A model generated the notes under the pieces. It had not been told where the DNA came from, made no database searches, and saw nothing but the letters and a program-made list of their open reading frames with translations. This document shows, piece by piece, positions 33,737-45,239 of a stretch of 64,000 bases of DNA (positions within the stretch are counted from its first letter, which is position 1; the number at the start of each line of letters is the position of its first letter). Origin of the DNA: Pictodentalium vernedei (Eukaryota; Mollusca; Scaphopoda; Dentaliida; Dentaliidae). The stretch lies in contig CM062292.1 of NCBI GenBank assembly GCA_031216915.1, forward strand, positions 1,050,457-1,114,456, in the 5' to 3' direction. A program made the position numbers and the translations under genes.

Positions 33737-33759
33737 CATCAAGGAATGCCTTCTGAGAA

Positions 33760-34035
33760 TGCTATTTATTTATTGGGGTTTAACGACACTTTCGACACTC
33801 AGGGTCACCTCTTGTTGGACAGTTTTACGCGTGGAGGAAGCCCGAATACCCGGAAAGAACCACCGAGCAATGGCGAGAAACTGACAGGCTCCCCAACATA
33901 CTAACTCTACACAAGCAGGGTTAGCATTGGTTGAATGGTTGAAGACAAGTGCACCATCGACGTGCAGAACGCCTTAGTACAAAACGCCACTGTGCACCCT
34001 CGTGGGCAATGGAAGTGAAGTGTCTTGCCCAAAAC
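33760..34035 (-). mobile_element. SINE copy without tRNA-like head
   Basis: TATTTATTTATTGGGGTTTA tail side, then GACACTTTCGACACTCAGGG, GTGGAGGAAGCCCGAATACC and GCACCATCGACGTGCAGAAC, up to AAGTGTCTTGCCCAA. The B-box and A-box region beyond that is absent. Belongs to the GGGGTTTAACGACAC subfamily also at 56505. Confidence 0.8.
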
Positions 34036-34747
34036 CAAGTATCCAGTAAATTCAAGTTTGTGTGAAAAGGGTTAAAGTATCAGGAAAAGAACTATATAGA
34101 AAGAGAATTTATGGAGGCTTATTTTCAGAAACCAAAAAAGCATATATGTACACATCATTTAAAGGGTTCGGTCAAGGAATCAAAAATTGACATTACTGGT
34201 TCTGTCAATTATTTGAATGATGAGATACATGTATACTCTTCAAAACTGCATTAGTTGTTATAAAATACAATACCTAATCGTTCTGAAAAATATGCACTCA
34301 ATGACCTCTGTTGACCGCATTGAGGTAGACCACATGTTGAACCTCCCGCTAGATTCAACTCACTGAGTGTACGTCCCATGTCTATAGGTCATACCAAACC
34401 TGAAGTATGTGCTTAAATCACTTTAAAATTACTGGATCCACCAACTCCGGATCCGGATCATTTGTAGATGATAGAAAATGTTAAGGTATATGATACCTCT
34501 GGAAAATGTATTGTGGGTAAAGAATTCAGTAATGTTGGAATATAGATGTAAAAAGGCCTTAAAGGCCCCAATAGCCTATCTGAAGACTTATTGGCATTGG
34601 CAATACTGAGGTCTCATCGATGCCCAAGTGTGTTTGGAGCAACATTGTGAAAATGGAAAGGGTTATTATTTTCGCATTGGATAAAGTAAAATGTTAGGGG
34701 TCCAATTAAAATCTTGAGAGGGTTAAGATATTCCTTTTAAATACACC
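34036..34747. other. No recognisable feature
   Basis: AT-rich sequence; isolated AAAGGGTT words near 34065 and 34160 resemble MITE ends but have no partner. Confidence 0.4.
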
Positions 34748-34893
34748 ATTTTACCCTTTACAAAAGAGATCGTTCCAATGAGGGGCATAAGATAAGTTTT
34801 GCAAGCAAATTTGAAAACAAATAATGAAAACTGAATAGAAATTTCTCTGAATAACACAGGCCGGTTTTCGCAGTTATGTTGGATAAAGGGTTT
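34748..34893 (+). mobile_element. piggyBac-like MITE, right half
   Basis: ATCGTTCCAATGAGGGGCATAAG starts in the hairpin's right arm; CAGGCCGGTTTTCGCAGTTA and TGTTGGATAAAGGGTT give the right end. The left half is missing and substitutions are frequent, so this is an old copy. Confidence 0.6.
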
Positions 34894-35379
34894 AGAATTT
34901 ACAAGGATTTTGTACTCACATTGAAGTATTAAGAGGGTTAAAAGTAGACCATTCAAATATTCAATTGCATTACTTTATAATTGTGATAGGTGTTTCGAGA
35001 AAGCCACATACCACTCCATCCCGAAAGGTGTTGATTCTGAGTTATGGCTGAGAATATATAAATTTTGAAAATGCTTTGAAAAGTGAATGGTTCTTTATTC
35101 AACAGGGCTTGAGAATGAATTGTATAGCATGATACTGAATAAATACACAAGGGTGTTCTAAGGAACAGTTATTGTTTTCACTCTGACCACTTTGTTGACG
35201 AGAGAATCTCTTCGTTTTAAATATTGGCTATTGTTTCAGTGAACTAATTTTCAGAACACGCTGAAGCTGTGAACATCGTTTAGCCTCTATCACCACATCC
35301 AGTGACCCGCATGCTTCACAATAACAGATGACCGAGTACTAGACGTGTTAATATATCAGGCTAATAAAAAAAACCGATG
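34894..35379. other. No recognisable feature
   Basis: AT-rich sequence with no element ends or exon signals that I trust. Confidence 0.4.
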
Positions 35380-35528
35380 ACATAGGATTTATTGTATTTG
35401 GGTTATCTTGTTGACAAACAGTGCATAAAAGACAGAAAAATTCCAACCACATTCCTCAACATACTAACTCCACAAAGGCTGGGTTAGCATTGGTTGAAGA
35501 CAAGTGCACCATCGATGGTAAAGGGTTA
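35380..35528 (-). mobile_element. Dispersed repeat plus SINE fragment plus MITE-end fragment
   Basis: ATAGGATTTATTGTATTTGG begins a second copy of the 33663 repeat. It is followed directly by the internal SINE text CTCAACATACTAACTCCAC and GTGCACCATCGATGG, then by GGTAAAGGGTTAA, a lone right end of the piggyBac-like family. Confidence 0.6.
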
Positions 35529-35558
35529 AACGGTTATTGGGTTGACTAGTGGGAGACT

Positions 35559-35809
35559 TTAACCCTTTACCTAACATGAAAAGCAGACGACACTTGCAAA
35601 AAAAATTCTTGAATAACTAATTTTTTTCATTTTTTGTCTCAAAAACATAGGTTATGACCCCTCGTTGGAACGAGCTCAACGAGCTCGTTCCAACGAGGGG
35701 TCATAACCTATGTTTTTGAGACAAAAAATGAAAATATTTTGAAAATTAATTGGCGATTTTTGAGAATAGCGCTGGCCGGTTTTGGCCGTTACGTTGGGTA
35801 AAGGGTTAA
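35559..35809 (+). mobile_element. piggyBac-like hairpin MITE, intact
   Basis: TTAACCCTTTACCTAACATG at the left and GTTGGGTAAAGGGTTAA at the right; the TTAA at each end fits the TTAA target duplication of piggyBac transposases, whose elements also begin CCC. The core is an almost perfect palindrome (arms about 55 bp: TTGTCTCAAAAACATAGGTT and ATGACCCCTCGTTGGAACGA, centre GAGCTCAACGAGCTC). It shares GCTGGCCGGTTTTGGCCGTT near the right end with all young copies. No coding capacity. Confidence 0.9.
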
Positions 35810-36329
35810 TTCAAGTGGTCAAAGAGTAAGATTCTTAGTAGGCTCAAGTGTGTTTATTTTATTTATTTTTTTGTATAAATGCTTAGATGCAATGTAATAG
35901 GGAGTGCCAACAGCCTCTCTCCAACAGATTGCAGCAAAACAATTACACACAACAATTCAGCAAACATGACATAAATTCTTCACATAAAATTATTTTTATA
36001 ATATTATTTGATTATTTCACCAGACCCTCTTCACAAAATTTCAGCAAAACATGGTTTGTTTATTTACAATCCATTAGAGAGTTCCACTAAGCACTACATG
36101 TATCCACCAAATTTCAACAATACATCAGTTCCTATACATGATTATGCTTATATATTTATCGGGTTGCAATACTTGGGGGGCGGGGGGGGGGGGGGGGGTT
36201 ATAAGACACATCCGCTAAATTGGAACAAAACAAGTTGAACACCATATCAGCAACGCAATGGGCCATACTACCAGCTACTCGCCATCTAATTGCAAGTAAA
36301 CAGTATCTCGACAAGACCAGATGGGGGGT

Positions 36330-37085
36330 GGGGGGTGGTTATAGGACACATTCTGCAAGACTGGAACAGATAAGTTGAACACCATATCAGCAATGTAAGG
36401 GCTGTGCTATCAGCCGGAGGGAGGGGGTGGATAAGACTGGACCAGATAAGTTGAACACCATATCAGCAATGTAAGGGATGTGCTACCAGTCGGAGGGAGG
36501 GGGTGGATAAGACTGGAACAGATAAGTTGAACACCATATCAGCAATGTAAGGGCTGTGCTACCAGCCGGAGGGAGGGGGTGGATAAGACTGGAACAGATA
36601 AGTTGAACACCATATCAGCAATGTAAGGGCTGTGCTACCAGCCGGAGGGAGGGGGTGGTTAAGACTGGAACAGTCGGAGCGAGGGGGTGGTTAAGACTGG
36701 AACAGATAAGTTGAACACCATATCAGCCATGTAAGGGTTGTGCTACCAGTCGGAGGGAGGGGGTGGATAAGACTGGAACAGATAAGTTGAACACCATATC
36801 AGCAATGTAAGGGCTGTGCTACCAGCCGGAGGGAGGGGGGGGGGTTAAGACTGGAACAGATATGTTGAACACCATATCAGCTATGTAAGGGCTGTGCTAC
36901 CAGCCGGAGGGAGGGGGTGGATAAGACTGGAACAGATAAGTTGAACACCATATCAGCAATGTAAGGGCTGTGCTACCAGTCGGAGGGAGGGGGTGGTTAA
37001 GACTGGAACAGATAAGTTGAACACCATATCAGCGATGTAAGGGCTGTGCTACCAGCCGGAGGGGGGGGGGGGGGGGGTTAAGACA
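36330..37085. repeat. 76-bp minisatellite inside the macrosatellite
   Basis: About nine units: AAGACTGGAACAGATAAGTT, GAACACCATATCAGCAATGT and GCTGTGCTACCAGCCGGAGG plus a G-rich part. It derives from the CACCATATCAGCAATG segment of the larger 430-bp unit. Confidence 0.9.
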
Positions 37086-38187
37086 CCTTCAACTAAGTTG
37101 GAACAAAATGGGTCCTGCTTCCGGCCACTCGACACCAAATTGCAATAAAACAATAGCACGACATGTCAGCAGCAACCACCCAGATTATTATTTAGTTCCC
37201 CGTACAGACGCAGGTGTGTTTTGTTCATACGATTATTTATCTGCAGTGCACTGAGGAGTGCCATGACACTCTCCAATAAATTGCAGCAAAACAATTGCAC
37301 AATATATCAACAGCTGTGAAATGCATTCTTCACATAAAGGTATTATTTAGAGGATTGTTTAGTTACAATCCATTAGAGAGTTGCACCAAGCACAACATGT
37401 ATCCATAAATTGCAACAATATCATCAGTTCTGTATGGAATTGTTTTCTTTATATTTTGTCAAGTTGCAATATACATTGGGGGAGGGGTGCCATAAGACAC
37501 CTTCCACCAAACTGGAGCCAAACAATTTGCACACCAAATCAGCAATGCAATAGGCAGCGCACAAAACAATTGCACAACATGTAAGCTGCAGTCACACAGA
37601 TTCTTCACATAAGTACATCCCCCCCCCCCCCATATTCACGCAGGTCTGTTTAATTCATATGATTGGTTGGCTGCAACGCATTGGGGAGTGCCAGCAGACA
37701 CTCTCCACTAAATTGCAGCAAAACAATTACACAACATATGAGTGACATTGACATGAATTTTTTGGAAGTTGTTTGGTTATATAATCCATTAGAAAGATCT
37801 ACCAAGCACTACATGTATCCACCGAAATGTAACAATAACCTTAGTTCTTTATATAGAATTGTTAGTGCATGATGCAATATATAGCGGGGGGGGGGGGGGG
37901 GGTGGCGAGGGTGCTGTAAGACTGTTTCTACTAAACTGGAACAGAACAAATTGCACACCATATCCGCAATGCATTGGGCAGTGCCGCCACACACCCTCCA
38001 CCAAATTGCAATAAAATAATTGCACAGCATGTCAACACACAGATACTTCATGTTGGGTTCCTCATATGTATGAATGTCTGTTTTGTTTACACGTTTGTTT
38101 GGCTACAAAGTATTGGGGAATGTCACCAGACATTCTCCACTAAATTCCAGTCAAACAATAACACGACACATTGCTGCTGACATGCTG

Positions 38188-38241
38188 CACCCCTATAACC
38201 TCTAATTAAAATAAGATTATCAATTAGAGGTTATAGGGGCA
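38188..38241. repeat. Short hairpin within the macrosatellite
   Basis: CCCCTATAACCTCTAATT and AATTAGAGGTTATAGGGG flank a 14-base loop. It is present in one unit only, so it is a local event. Confidence 0.7.
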
Positions 38242-39581
38242 CAACATGTCAGCCGCAATCACACAGATTTATCACATGAGGACATCTTCAGAAATGCAAT
38301 GGGCAGTGCTACCCGACACTCTCCATCAAATTGCCACAAAACAATTGCACAACATGTAAGCTGCAATAACACAGATTCTTCACATAAGGACATTTCCCCA
38401 TATACACGCAGGTCGGATTAATTCATATGGATGTTTGGCTGCAATGTATTGGGGAGTGCCACCAGACACTCTCCACTAGACTGCAGCAAAACTATTTCAC
38501 ATCATATTTGTAACATTGATATGAATTCTTCGAATACTATTATTATTTAGAGGATTGTTTAGTTACTACAATCCATTAGAGAGTTGCACCAGGCACTTCA
38601 TGTATCCATAAATTACAACAATAACATCAGTTCTGTATGGAATTGTTTTCTTCATATATTGTAAAGTTGCAATATATATATTGGGGGAGGGGTGCCATAG
38701 ACACCTTCCACTAAATTGGAGCCAAACAATTTTCACACCAAATCAGCAATGCAACAGGCAGTGCTACCAGACACTTTCCGTCAAATTGCAATAAAACAAT
38801 CTGGCTGCAATGCATTGGGGAGTGCCTCCTTACACTCTCTACTAGATTGCAGCAAAACTATTTCACATCATATTTGTAGCAGTGATATGAATTCTTCGAA
38901 TACAATTATTATTTAGAGGATTGTTTAGTTACAATCCATTAGAGAGCTACACCAAGCACTACATGTATCCACCAAATTTTAACTATAACCTCAGTTCTTT
39001 GTAGAATTGTTTTGTTTATGTATTTCTCAGGTTGCAATATCTGGAGGGGGGGGGGGGGGGTGCTATAAGACATCTTCCACTAAACTGGAACAAAACAAAT
39101 TGCACACCATATCAGCAATGCAATAGGCAGTGGTAACAGAAACTCTCCACTAAATTGCAATAAGACAATTGCATAACATGTCACCAGATAACAATAAAAT
39201 AATAACCTCAGTTAAAGAAAATACAGATCTATTTTGTTCAAGTGATTGTTTGGCTGCAAAGTAGTGGTGAGTGCCATCAGATACTCTCCTCTGAACTGCA
39301 GCAAAACAATTGCACAACGTTTCGGTAGCAGTGACACAAGTTCTTCACATACATTGTAAAATTATTATTTAGAAGATTGTTTAGTTACAATCCATTTGAG
39401 AGTTCCACAGGGGGGGGGGGGGGAGGGGGGGGCGCTTATTTATAGAATTGTTCTGTTTATATAATTGTCAGTCGGAACAAAACAAATTGCACACCATATC
39501 AGCAGTGCAATGCAGCAATGCAATGGGCAGTGATACCAGACATTCTCCACGAATTGGCAATAAATAATTGCACATCTTAAC

Positions 39582-40878
39582 CAGGGACGTTCCGACAGGG
39601 GGGGGGGGGGGGGTCTCACCCCCCCCCCCCCCCAATAAAGAGCCTGATTTTCAAAAGTTGGAAATTGTGTGGGTCAAATCAAAAGTTGGAAAAAAATTAA
39701 TAAAATTTTAAAATTTTCAAGTCGATTTTTGCTATTTGCCAAAACTATCATTTCATGTGCTGGCTGTTTTTGTTTTCCAAATTTTAGATTTAAAATCTCT
39801 TCAACAGTTTCCTATTTTTCCATATTTTTTGGTGTTACGTAACTTACGTTGTTACTTGAACCTACAGTCTGTTTTAACAGGATCGTACCAGGCCTCCAGA
39901 AACTGGTGGCACACCTTGGTGTGAACATTTAAAATTCGCTAAATCTTGAAAGAGACTTTCTCAAACCCCCCAAAAAAACAAAAACTGGAGTGGGCACGTC
40001 CCCCCCCCCCCCCCACGGCCTCTATGGGCGCTACGGCACTGTGTTACAGTTTCCTAACTTAACCGCTGGCGGCGGCGGGTCTCCTGGGACTAGAGTCTGT
40101 ATCTCTAATCTGGAATGCTGTGGCTCAGTACCAGGGATCCGAAGACCGAAAAGTAACAACACTCGGCCTGAATTTGGTTACTTTTCGGATCGTATCTCAA
40201 GTTATCTCAACCGACTCAGTTGCGCCCTTGGTCTTGGGTTGCAGTAGGTACTTTTCTTGCATTCGCAATGACACGATAATGTGGCTGAGAAGATTAGCAC
40301 TGGTGGAAAGCATGAGCAACGCGACTCTTTGAACCATCAATAAACGACGCCACTTTTTGTCAATAGTTGGAGATCTGGGTGTACTGTATGGTGGATTTGC
40401 AGGCAGACCGATATGCCTTCAATCAACGCTAACCCTGCTTGGGTTTGTAGATTATAGTCTGACTTGCCTGGAATTACTTTGGATAATATTCGTTGAGTAA
40501 AAATGTATAAGCAAAAATATCGTCACCTGCATACTATAATTCGGTGGGACCCAAAGGAAACATTCAACATCATGGCACTCAGGCGACGATATGTTACCTA
40601 GTTACCAACTGACACTATTCTTCAAAAGGCCACAGTTCGAAAAGTATGGTTTACAATCGAACTGTTGATCCTAGCTTGTCTGCTTGTGCTACCGAATCCC
40701 AGCCACTACACGTAAAATATCCTTTCTTAAACTCTCATGTACCCACTAACTGCCGCGTTTTAGGCCCCTTGTGCTTTGCTTTTAAACAACCCCAAACCAA
40801 AAAACAAACAAACAAACAAAAATTGGAAAACACAGGACCTCACACCCCCCCTATCGAAACCTCTTCGGAACGTCCCTG
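39582..40878. mobile_element. Non-autonomous hAT-type element with perfect target duplication
   Basis: Ends are CAGGGACGTTCCGA and TCGGAACGTCCCTG, an exact 14-bp inverted repeat; CAGGG starts and an 8-bp target duplication are hallmarks of hAT transposons. The duplication ATCTTAAC is present at 39574-39581 and 40879-40886 without mismatch. The 1297-bp interior has a G/C run near the left end and no transposase-like frame, so it must have been moved by a partner elsewhere. It cuts a macrosatellite unit. Confidence 0.9.
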
Positions 40879-41820
40879 ATCTTAACATGTCAGGCAGCAG
40901 TAACACTGATTATTCACATAAGGACATTTTTTAGGATTATTTAGTTCCCCATATACTTTCAGACCTGCTTTGTTTATATGATTGTTTGGGTGTAATGTAT
41001 TGGGGAGAGCCAGCAGACACTCTCCACTAAATTGCAGCAAAACAATTGCACAACATATCAGTAGCATTGATATTCTTCACATAAATTTATTATTTAGAGG
41101 ATTGTTTGGTTATAATCCATTAGAAAGTTCCATTAGAAAGCACTACAAATACATGTATCCATCGAGTTGTTCTTTTTATAGAATTGGTTTGTTTATAAGA
41201 GTGTGAGGTTGAAATATATGGGGGGGGGGGGGGGGGGGGGGAGGGTGTGCTATAAGACACCTTCCACTAAACTGGAACAGAACAAATTGCAAGCCATATC
41301 AACAATGCAATAGGCAGTGCTGCCACACACCCTCCACCACATTACAGTAAAATAATTGCACAGCATGTCATCAGACAGATGCTTCAGATAAGGTCACTTT
41401 TTAAGATTGTTATGCACGCAGATCTGTTTTGTTTGTACAGTTGTTCAACTGCAAAGTATTGGGGATTGTCACCAGACACTCTCCACTAAATTCCAGCAAA
41501 ACAATTGCTTTAAATATCAGTAGCAGTGATATAAATTGTCCACATACTGTTATTATTTAAATGTTTTGGGGTTGGCAGCAGTCATACAGATTCATCACAT
41601 TAGATCTTCTATATGATTATTTAGTTTCTCATATACATGCAGGTCTGTTTTGTATGTATGATTGTCTAGATACAATGCATTGCGAAGTGACATCAGACTG
41701 TTTATACAGCTGTTTATATAATTGTCAAGTTGCAATATTTGGGAGAGGAGGGGGTTCTGTACGACATCTTCCACTTAGTTGGAACAAAACAAATTGCACG
41801 CCATATCAGCGTAATTTTTA

Positions 41821-42156
41821 TAATGTAAATTTTGGTTATAATGTATGAGAGTGTGAGATTGCCAGCATAAAATATGTAGGTATGTGTGTGTGGTGTGTGT
41901 GTGTGGGGGGGGGGGGGGGGGTCATGAATAGGACGTGTAAGAGATTGCACCTACTATACCTGATATATCAGCTTAATGGCAGTTAATTTAGTCTTGGTCT
42001 CAACTGGTAGCTGCATGGATCTTGATGGAGGTAGAACTTGATACAGTTCATTCCAAAATATAAGCATCTCACAATATTAAACAATATTGGGGTTTACTTT
42101 AACCAATGGTGGATTTGGATGTCTTTGCATTTTTTCAATCAGTTTTGCTCGATTGT
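41821..42156. other. GT/G-rich simple repeat and unassigned sequence
   Basis: GTGTGTGTGGTGTGTGTGTG followed by a G run lies at 41883-41921. The rest is unassigned; it may hold the tail of the LINE fragment that follows. Confidence 0.5.
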
Positions 42157-42976
42157 TCAATTATTCTGTATATTCTGTATATTTGTCAACGACTTTTCAA
42201 GTTCACTCACTTCCTGTGGTGTACTGAGACGCCGAATAGAATCATCCTTTAATTTCACAAATAGGGTCCCATCGAATGTCCACGTTTGGTTGATTTTCTT
42301 TTCCTTCACGAGTTTTCGGCATGTCCTTGCAAGCTGTGTTCTAGTTGCTGTCAGATGTTCATTCACATATACAGCTTTGGCATTGGATGTCGATTTTAGT
42401 TTCCCTTCGTGCTCTGTAGAATCTGTCTCGTACTCGGTAACTACAAAATTTAACCAGTATAGTTCTTGGTTGGTTTCTGCTGGCACCTGAAGCACCTGAA
42501 CGATGACTTCGTTCAATTTCATTTATATTCAGGGGAACATCCATCGTCTTAGCCAGGTCCACAATCAAATTGTCAGTTACCTCACCAGATGTTTCTGGAA
42601 TCCCCGTTATTCTTAAACTATTTCGCGTACCATATTGCCTCAACTCATCAAGTTCATTCTCCAGGCGCGTTATGGTGTCATCCTTTGCGCTATTTGAGCT
42701 CTCGAGCTCTTCCACGCGAACACTCAGCTCATTGATTTTTGCAGTGATTGTGGATCGAAGCAAACTCTCCAAAACTGACCTAACACTGTGGTGTGTTAGG
42801 ACAATCACCACGCTGTCCGTTAACTCACTGTTGGAACTGTCCTCAACTGACTTCTCCGCGGATGCCATTGTGCTTTCTATACTGATATCAATACTTGTAT
42901 CAGCTTCGTATAGGGATAAGTCAGACATTGAATCACTAATTTCTCTTTGTTTTTTAACACTATGAAGCCTACTCAC
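42157..42976 (-). pseudogene. LINE ORF1-like protein, broken
   Basis: The minus-strand frame has an acidic N-terminal part, then a coiled-coil stretch (INELSVRVEELESS, ITRLENELDELRQ). Next is an RRM-like part starting RNSLRITGIPE with ILVKFCSYRVRDRFYRARR, as in the nucleic-acid-binding ORF1 proteins of many animal LINEs. A C-terminal domain continues in a second frame (YVNEHLTATRTQLARTCRKL, INQTWTFDGTLFVKL). The frame switch is near 42400. The RT-bearing ORF2 is absent downstream. Such proteins coat the element RNA. The clade is not assigned. Confidence 0.75.
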
Positions 42977-43233
42977 GCTGTCGCTAGACGATCGCCTACG
43001 TTTCTCCGACTCTAACTCATTGATTATATTGATTTTATTTGGTCTAGTTTCAATTGAGCAGCTCAGTTCAGTTTACGACGAAAACAGGTGATAACACCAA
43101 CACACTTTGCCCAAGTAGGTATCAAAATGCTTCAGGATCATACCACAAAGTAATACAGAATAAATCTCAGCTCCACAATAGTCACAATTACTGCACAAGA
43201 AGTCACATACTGGTCGAGAAAACCGTTTTAATC

Positions 43234-43769
43234 TAAGGCTGTCACGATTTTTGAATTTAGGAATCGATTAATCGTCGCAAATAATCGACGATTAACCGTA
43301 CCTAAATGCCCCCCCCCCCCCCCTCCTCTTCCTCTCTTTGAAGTCGATAAAAATGAAGTTCAAGTCAGTTGACCTACCTCAAGGTAACAACGAAGACGAT
43401 CCTTTTTAGGTGCATTCAAAGCTTTGATGTTCTGAACTTTTGAGCTGTCAGTGTAATAATCAAGACCGGTCGGCAGTTGCGAACTTCGCAACTGCCGACC
43501 GGTCTTGATTATTACACTGACGGTTCAAAAGTTCAGAACATCTAAGCTTTGATGAATGTACCTGGAAGACTATTGCTTCCAACAGCGTCTTGGGGTTTAA
43601 CATCGATGTTCTTAACTCTTTACCTTTAGAAACAATAGTTTTTTCATCAAATTTTCTTTTAATTATTAAACGTCTAAAACGGGATACAATTTACCGATTA
43701 TTCGACAACGAAAATTACTAATCGATTTCGCCGTGATCGATCAACAGTCGATTAATCGTGACAGCCTTA
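43234..43769. mobile_element. hAT-type MITE with perfect 8-bp target duplication
   Basis: Ends TAAGGCTGTCACGAT and ATCGTGACAGCCTTA are exact mirrors, flanked by TTTTAATC at 43226-43233 and 43770-43777. The 536-bp interior holds CGATTAATCG-type subterminal motifs on both sides, a C run at about 43309-43322 and a 150-bp hairpin at 43411-43560. No coding capacity. Confidence 0.9.
43411..43560. repeat. 150-bp hairpin inside the hAT-type MITE
   Basis: TGCATTCAAAGC...GATGTTCTGAACTTTTGAGC and GTCAGTGTAATAATCAAGAC...CGGCAGTTGCGAA are mirrored almost perfectly after a central GAACTTCG-like turn at about 43485. Confidence 0.85.
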
Positions 43770-43777
43770 TTTTAATC

Positions 43778-44228
43778 CATTTTAATAACAGAACCAGGGA
43801 GACAAAGAATTTTCAACTACCCGCCATCTGCGTCACGTGATCTGTTTTCGAGTTATCGTGCTGACAAGGAAGTGCAAAGAAAAAGAAATCATACAAAAAC
43901 AATAGTCTGTGTGTTTTACACAGACTAATAAAAAGAAGAAAACGAAAAGAAAAATAAACCGTACAAAAACAATAGTTTGTGTGGCAGCAGTTGTCTCTGG
44001 ACCGTATCGGAAGGCTCATTGGCAGCATTAGGAGGTAGGTTCAGGCTGTCATGTGGGCACGTGGTGGATACGCTCCTGATGTCAGACACTGCTATTGTGT
44101 TCAGGAGAGCAATAGTTACATTTTTTGTCAGTAATTACCGCCATTGTTTCATCATGGACCGCTCCAACACCATACATGCATCATTTTTTATGGAAAACAT
44201 TATTGATCGACATGAGTAATTAGCACCA
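43778..44228. other. No recognisable feature
   Basis: A doubled ACAAAAACAATAGT(C/T)TGTGTG segment at about 43895 and 43967 is a small local duplication. Nothing else recognised. Confidence 0.4.
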
Positions 44229-44479
44229 TTATCCCTTTACCTAACATGAAAAGCAGACGACACTTGCAAAAAAAATTCTTGAATAACTAATTTTTTTCAT
44301 TTTTTGTCTCAAAAACATAGGTTATGACCCCTCGTTGGAACGAGCTCGAAGAGCTCGTTCCAACGAGGGGTCATAACCTATGTTTTTGAGACAAAAAATG
44401 AAAATATTTTGAAAATTAATTGGCGATATTTGGGAATAGCGCTGGCCGGTTTTGGCCGTTACGTTGGGTAAAGGGTTAA
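44229..44479 (+). mobile_element. piggyBac-like hairpin MITE, intact
   Basis: Left TTATCCCTTTACCTAACATG (one change in TTAA), right GTTGGGTAAAGGGTTAA. Nearly identical along its length to the copy at 35559, differing at the palindrome centre (GAGCTCGAAGAGCTC) and a few other sites. Recently amplified by that measure. Confidence 0.9.
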
Positions 44480-45239
44480 AATACTGTATATTTTCATCGT
44501 TCTGTTGCCTTTCGTTTTGGCCATCTGACAGATAGCATGAAAGTAATGACAGCTTCTATTAACATCACTGCGAAAAAATAACGGGTGCTTAATCGAGTTC
44601 CAGGTGTTTTGCTATAATATACTGCAGACAATAAATGGAGATTTATTGTGCTAAACGGAGATTAAACTATTATTCAAAAAACCATACTACTTACAGATTC
44701 GCAGTAATCAAACATATGCAATTCAATGCGGTGATCAATCTCTTGTTTTCGTAATATTTGTTATCACGTAACGCAGAATTCAATGAAATAAAACACTTTT
44801 TTGTTTTTAAATAGTTTACACCGAGTCATCCCATAACATATATATATATATCAGTGAGCCTCATGTCATTAACTACTCAGTGTCGATCTAACGTTATCGA
44901 GTATATTGTGTTACATAATTATATATATATATATCTGCATGTATAGCTGAGAGACAGCCAGGGGACATTTAGACACTTCCTGATTGTTGTTCATTTTTGT
45001 GTGTCAATTCATGTTTCACAAAATAATTCATCCACTCGGATCCACAACACATTTTCTGAGCACTTGAATGAGAAAACATAGACACGTAATTGGGCGTTCT
45101 TGGTGATAAATGATTTCGTATAATGTCGTCTGGTTCATTTGTAAAGCAGAGTCTATTTCACATTCTTGCAGGCCGGGGTGGATTTTGTCGAATGTAAATG
45201 CGGTTACGTCGATATGAATTCTTGTTCTGATTAGCCACA
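44480..45239. other. Unassigned, with AT microsatellites
   Basis: TATATATATATA tracts at about 44840-44852 and 44920-44933. No exon or element ends recognised. Confidence 0.45.

Larger units (their letters stand above)
35870..41820. repeat. Degenerate macrosatellite of about 430-bp units
   Basis: The order TTGGCTGCAATGCATTGGGG, AGTGCCACCAGACACTCTCC, ACTAAATTGCAGCAAAACAA, ATTTAGAGGATTGTTTAGTT, CACTACATGTATCCACC, TTGCAATAT plus a poly-G run, and CACCATATCAGCAATGCAAT returns about ten times, with complete and partial units. GCATTGGGGAGTGCC-type landmarks lie near 35890, 37250, 37680, 38110, 38450, 38815, 39260, 40995 and 41460. It is interrupted by the hAT-type element at 39582-40878 and expanded locally into the 76-bp array. 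No real genes: all ORFs are short. Confidence 0.85.

Noticed and set aside
42038-42965. Plus-strand ORFs of 150 and 131 codons
   Set aside because: They are antisense to the LINE ORF1 remnant, which has clear coiled-coil and RRM-like features on the minus strand.
44840-44933. AT tracts as promoter elements
   Set aside because: Simple microsatellites without start-site context.
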